Positions 55,001 through 61,000 of a stretch of 64,000 bases of DNA are shown here, piece by piece. The stretch comes from Dendrolimus kikuchii (taxonomy: Eukaryota; Arthropoda; Insecta; Lepidoptera; Lasiocampidae). Each line of letters starts with the position of its first letter. Positions within the stretch are counted from its first letter, which is position 1. The notes below the pieces were generated by a model. That model made no database searches. It worked only from the letters and a program-made list of their open reading frames with translations, and was not told the DNA's origin. Location: assembly GCA_019925095.2 (NCBI GenBank), contig CM034411.1:6115501-6179500 (forward strand), written 5' to 3'. The position numbers and the translations under genes were made by a program.

Positions 55001-58000
55001 TATTTTATTAGGAGGGAACATAAACTGACGAACTCCTTGGACTTGCTGATCGGGCCGGATTCCAGAGCAGACATTGACTCCGAATACAGTGACACGTTGA
55101 ACAATTCGAAGAATAGAGGATTCTTGAAAGGTATTTGCTGTAACTGTAGTGTAGGCACAGTTTCCCTAAACCACAGAGTAAGAGACCTTTGTTTTGATAT
55201 CGATTATACAAAAAATTTCTTTAACCTAAATTCTATATTTCTGATTACTAATCTGAAGTTTGATGTAATTGTTAAGTTGTATGTCTTAATATTTAAGATG
55301 GCATTATTTTTCCTAACTTATCATAATAAACTTAAATAAAGTGCTTTTAATGTATTGTAATTATGTACTCTGTTATTAGGTTTCAGCGTGTACCCGCCGC
55401 CTAGTACTCCGCCGGAACCCGCTCCACCCGATCATAGGTTACACACAGACTTGTCACGTGAGTTGATTATGATTGCTTCAATTATGCACATATCCTGTTT
55501 CACAATCAGGTAAACTTTTAAGGTTATAATTAAGTAACGAAAAGGCAAAGACTGTGAATATTGTTCCTTACACCAACATTCTTAAACGGGTGTTTTTCTA
55601 CACAAGTATTTGGCTGGTTTTAGAACTTTTAAATTATCATTGGAATCATTTATTTATCTCTGTTCTATTGTGCGTGTAATTTGTTAGCCATAACAGAGTA
55701 TGTTAAAATATATTTGCTATCTGTGTTTAATTGTGCCCTTTTGTCTCATCTAATGCGATGAGAACCCCAACCGATAAAAGGACATTGATACATTGAACTG
55801 ATACATTGATGGCGACGTGATTTCTCTACATGGTTTCTATCATTCATTGCTTTACCGTTTGTCTGAGAAACAATATAATCTAAGTATGTACGACATATAA
55901 TATAAAGTAAATTCACAATTAAGTATAAATTATAATCATTTATGATTATGTGCAAAAAATATTGTTTTAAGGTGGTAACATACAATAGTCTTGCAATAAC
56001 TAGTTCACTTAAATTGAAACACCAATATAAATTTAAAAAAATCTAGGTGTTGGGCAGTAGTTGTACAAATAGTGTTTAGATACGCGAAATAACCTTCATA
56101 TTACAACTTATGTGTAATTTTTCTTTACAATATTTAATTATTTATCGTAATGTCTTAAAAGAGATATTTTTTTATTGATTGTTTTTCAAAAGTATTAAAT
56201 AAAAATATTATAACGCAGCTGATCTCAACTGTTCGGAGGATTCTCTCAGCACCCACGAGTCAGGTGATTGCATGAAAAAAAATATATCGATTGCACACAT
56301 AATTTTCGGCGGGTCAATTTTTTTGTGTAGATAGTTTTGTGTATGTATGATAAGAGCAAAACTTTAATGCGTTTCGACTGAAGTTAGCTCCGTATGTTTG
56401 CGCAGGTCAAGTGTTAACGTTTTGTGACAGTGTGTAATTAAAAAGAGATGCAATGCGAGTCCGTATAGCGAACGACCAAGAGTGCAATACTCAATAAATA
56501 ACACTTCTAGCTTAAAATTGTTTTTCTTTATATTTCTTATTTTATTTATATCTCAAGCTCTTTTTAAAGGTTTTAAAGCAAACAGTGCATACTTAGTAAG
56601 ACAAAGACATGTCTTTGTCTTACTAAGTATGCACTGTTTGCTACAACTCCATTAATTCTTCGAAAAGTAATTCTGTAATATACTTCGCTATAGTCACGCC
56701 TTATATCATGATATAAGGAAAGAAGAGTATTATTGTCCTAGCTCGTCGGCCTGTTTGCCAGACGGCTCAGCTAATGGAAAGCGGTTACCGTTGCCTATAG
56801 ACGTTTGCAACACCAAGGGCGAAGCCAACGCGTTGCCAGTCTTTAGGATGCGATAGGGGGGTGAGATAGTAGGATCAGACAAGAGGGATGGGATAGGGAG
56901 AAGGAGAAGTGGTACATTGAAACAAGGCACAACGCTAACCGTTTCACGCTGATATTCTGTCGATCAAGCAGGCTCTAAGAACTGTGATCAAGACAATGAT
57001 TCTGGCATGGCTCTATCACTACTTCAAGGACGCATTTAAGTTTTGTTCGCACTATGATATAAGAGCGATTTGGTTATAGGCGGAATGATGTTTTTGTATT
57101 TATTTCTGCATGTATTACAATTTTAATTTCCTTTTGGTAGTGGAGTTTTTATTTGAAACTGTTTTAAGTAATTATTTTTTAAATTGGCATGTTTTTATTA
57201 TACATAGAGTTATTGAAGTTTACGTTTCGATATTTTAATTTGAAGTCGAAGCTGCGTGTATGCGTACTAATAAAGTTTTATATTAAATGCGCATTTTTTT
57301 AATGATTTTTGTTTGTATTTAACTCTTTATTTAAATTATAAATCTTCGAAACCGTAGTCTTAGAAATACCAGCCATATATTTTTTTTAATGCTATAATTT
57401 TGAATATAATTAAGTTGATACAACTAGAAAATGGATAAATATACAGCAAGTTTATAGTCGGCATGAGGTTTGATGGCCCTTATTGATTAGCAGCAGAAGA
57501 CCTAACGAGTCATCTTTTTTATATGAAAATCGTCTATTGCGTAGCCATCTCTAATCAAATCTTAAAGATTTGAGAGTGACAGAGATTTGCAGAGTATAAT
57601 GTTCTAGCATAATTAATGTGTTAGTAACGGTTTTTTGCGACGAGAATAGTTGTTTAACAGATAGTAATGAATAAGCGGTCAGCAATACGACCGAATTTGA
57701 ATAACATGTAGTTAATCTATATATAGATGGCGGTGGTCTATGGCAGCCCGCGAGCTACGGTCATCGGGCGTTCACGACTGGCCGAACCAGACCTCATCTG
57801 CCACCCCAAAGGCCTAGGCACTCGCAGACTTTGAAGGTAGTTGTACTTTTAGAGTATGTTTAGAGTATTAGAGTATGCTTTTGGAAAGGTTGTTGTCATT
57901 TTATATTTTTGCCTGTATGATTGACGCCATTTTGGCGCTGAGTGCTAAAATAAATTTTAATTCTGGATGTCGTAAGTGGTAATATGGTAGTTTTCTATAT

Positions 58001-61000
58001 CAAAAGGCAAGAAAGGAAAATTACTCGTCCCCCTTTGGAAATATGGGCCTTTTTAAAGCTACCTTATTTTACTGAGTAATTTTGATATCAAGAGGCTATA
58101 CTTTATTACTGAGCTATAGCCGTGTACTGAGGAACTATATTTTGTTACTGAGCAGTACATTTGTTGCTGACTAATTGTGATTTCCAGGGGCTTCATTTTA
58201 TTACTGAGCTATTGTCATTACTAGGGGCTCTACATTTTATTATTGAACTATTGTCATTACTAGGGGCGCTACATTTTATTATTGAGCTATTGTCATTACT
58301 AGGGGCTACATTTTGTTATTGAGCTAGTGTTATTACTATGGGCTATATTTTATTACTGAGCTATTGATATTACTAGGGGCTACATTTTATTGCCAAAGAA
58401 GCAAGTGAGGTGTGTAAGAATAAGCCTAAATGGCGCTCTGTTGCTCGTGTCTACCCCGCAAGGGAACTGGCGTGAAGTTATGTATATATGTATGTATGTA
58501 CATTTTATTACTGAGCTATTCTCATTACTAGGGGCTACCATTTTATTACTAAGCGGCTGTGATTAATTCTACTTTTTTGCTCATATTAAACTGTAATTGA
58601 ATACAATTTACAGGAATAATTTTTTATTTTTTAATTGTAGCAACCTGGCAAATTGGACATGAACAACTACACGATGGTTAGCGATGCACTGCAGCATATC
58701 ACTATTGGACCACCGCCACATTCAAGAGATCGAAAGGTGAGGTTATATATTTTTTTCAGTTCATTTAATTATATCTTTCGTGTTCTGTCTGTTTTCATAA
58801 TCTATTTACACATTTTCTACCATAAATGAATTATGTTATTTTTTATTGCGAATCTGCTAAACAGGCAGCCAAACCACTTATTGTAAAGTGTAACCCGTTG
58901 TCTATAGACAGCATCAAATGTGCTCGAAGGGGAGACTGGAACCTGGCCACTGATGCCGGCCGGAACGCAACTCGAGTTTAGTATGGTGGCATACTCCGGA
59001 TAAGGGGTGGTGGTCAGCTAGACAGGCAAATGCTGTACCACCTGGCTGTGGGTGGTTTTGTCGCCTCTTTGTGTATTCTTTCTCTGTTCCTGCAAGAATT
59101 AGATATGAGATATTTTCAATTTTTTTTTTTTTGAGTTTTTAACCCTTATCCGAAGGCAAATTACATTAGGACATTCGACCCCAAAGGAACATAATTGTTA
59201 TAATGTGTCATTTATTTAAAATAAAATGTTTTGTTTTAGTCTCAGCGCTCTGGTTGGTCCCACCCGAGCAGCCAGCAGGGCGGGCACCATCATCATCCGT
59301 CCGGGGTTAGTTCGGAGACTGAGTTGGACGCGCAGTACGCCCAGGCAAGTGTTGTATAATATTATTACTCTCTTTCTCTCTTTTCTTTCACCATACCCCA
59401 ATTAATTGGGGTCGGCACAATATGTCTTTTCCTTCCACACTCCTCTATTCTGACATACATCTTCTGTCACACCACAATTCATCATATCATCCTTCACACA
59501 AGCCATCCATCTTTTTTTTGGTCTACCTTTACATCTGTTCCCATCCATCTTGTAGTTTAACATTCTTTTTGTCACGTCACTTTCAGCCCTCCTCTTTATA
59601 TGCCCATACCATCTCAGTCTTCTTCCTCTCAATTCTTCAGTCACGGGTGCAACTTTCAAAGATCCCCTTATGTACTCATTTCTCACCTTATCCATTCTTG
59701 TAACACCACACATCCATCTCAACGCTCTCATCTCAGCTGAGTAGAGACGTTTGTGGTTTATCACTTTAGTGGCCCAATATTCGGACTCGTACAGCATGAC
59801 TGGTTGTATGACAGATTTATATATTTGACCTGTTAGCTTCAGTGGCATTAGTTTGTCACACGTCACACCGGTTACCTGTCTCCACTTTAGCCATGCTACA
59901 TTTATTCTTCTCCTTACATCCCTCTCTATATCACAATTACTTTGCAGTAGTGAACCAAGGTATCTGAATTCGGGGTTACTGTTATTAGGTTAATTTATTT
60001 ATATACCACTAGCTGACCCGTGCTCACTTCGCTGGGCGTCATCTATAATGTTATAAAATTCTAAAGCTTAAAAAAAACGAGAATAGACTATATAAACGAT
60101 GGAGGATGCGATGCGATTTTTTTTAGCTTTCTTGTCGGTATGTCTGTTTGTTCGGGATTCACGTAAAAACTACTGGGCTGCTCAGACTTAATCTGTACTA
60201 TTTTTTTCCTGGCAACCCCGCGAGAATTTTTCTGGGAATGATTTAAAATTGCAAGATTAGTAAAATCGAATTACAATGTGATTTTTTCAGTGATCGATAG
60301 CAAGTTTTAGGTAATACAATGTGTGACATTTTTATCCCGGTAATCCTGCGGGAAATTCAAGTTAAACGTGGATGAAGTCGCGGGCATATCCTAATCAAAA
60401 ATATTATCAAACAATATTATTAATCACAATCAAATATAGCCTATGTCACTCAGGCGTTTCACTGATGAAACAATTTTCAAAATCGGTTCAGTAGTTCAAG
60501 ATGTTACTTACTACAAACAAACTTTACCTTTTTATAATATTAGTATATATTATATAGAAACAATATATGAATGCACAAAGGTCAGTCCGTCCACGTCTAA
60601 TATCTGTGGCATAGTATCTAGTCCTACACGAAGAAAGAGGGAGCGTTAAGTTAGCTTTTATGATCTAATATCTATAATATTACAGTTATTATGGTACTGC
60701 TCCATCAGGAATAATGTTATAGTTGTTGACCGTTTTACGCAGATGTAGCAATCGGTTTAATGTGTAATTTGAAAAGCGATATTGTTATTAATTGTGAAAG
60801 ACGTTAAATGTCGACAGATGACCTGTGTATATACACGAATGTGGTAATTGTTAACGTTATAAGCAAAACTCATTTGGCCACAGTCAATAACATATCCCAG
60901 GTGGAGTCCGAGCATTAAGTGCTGACAGTGAAAGAAAATATCGTAAAAACACCTGTACCTACGTTAAAAATAAGAATACGTTCCAATTTCAGTACAATAC

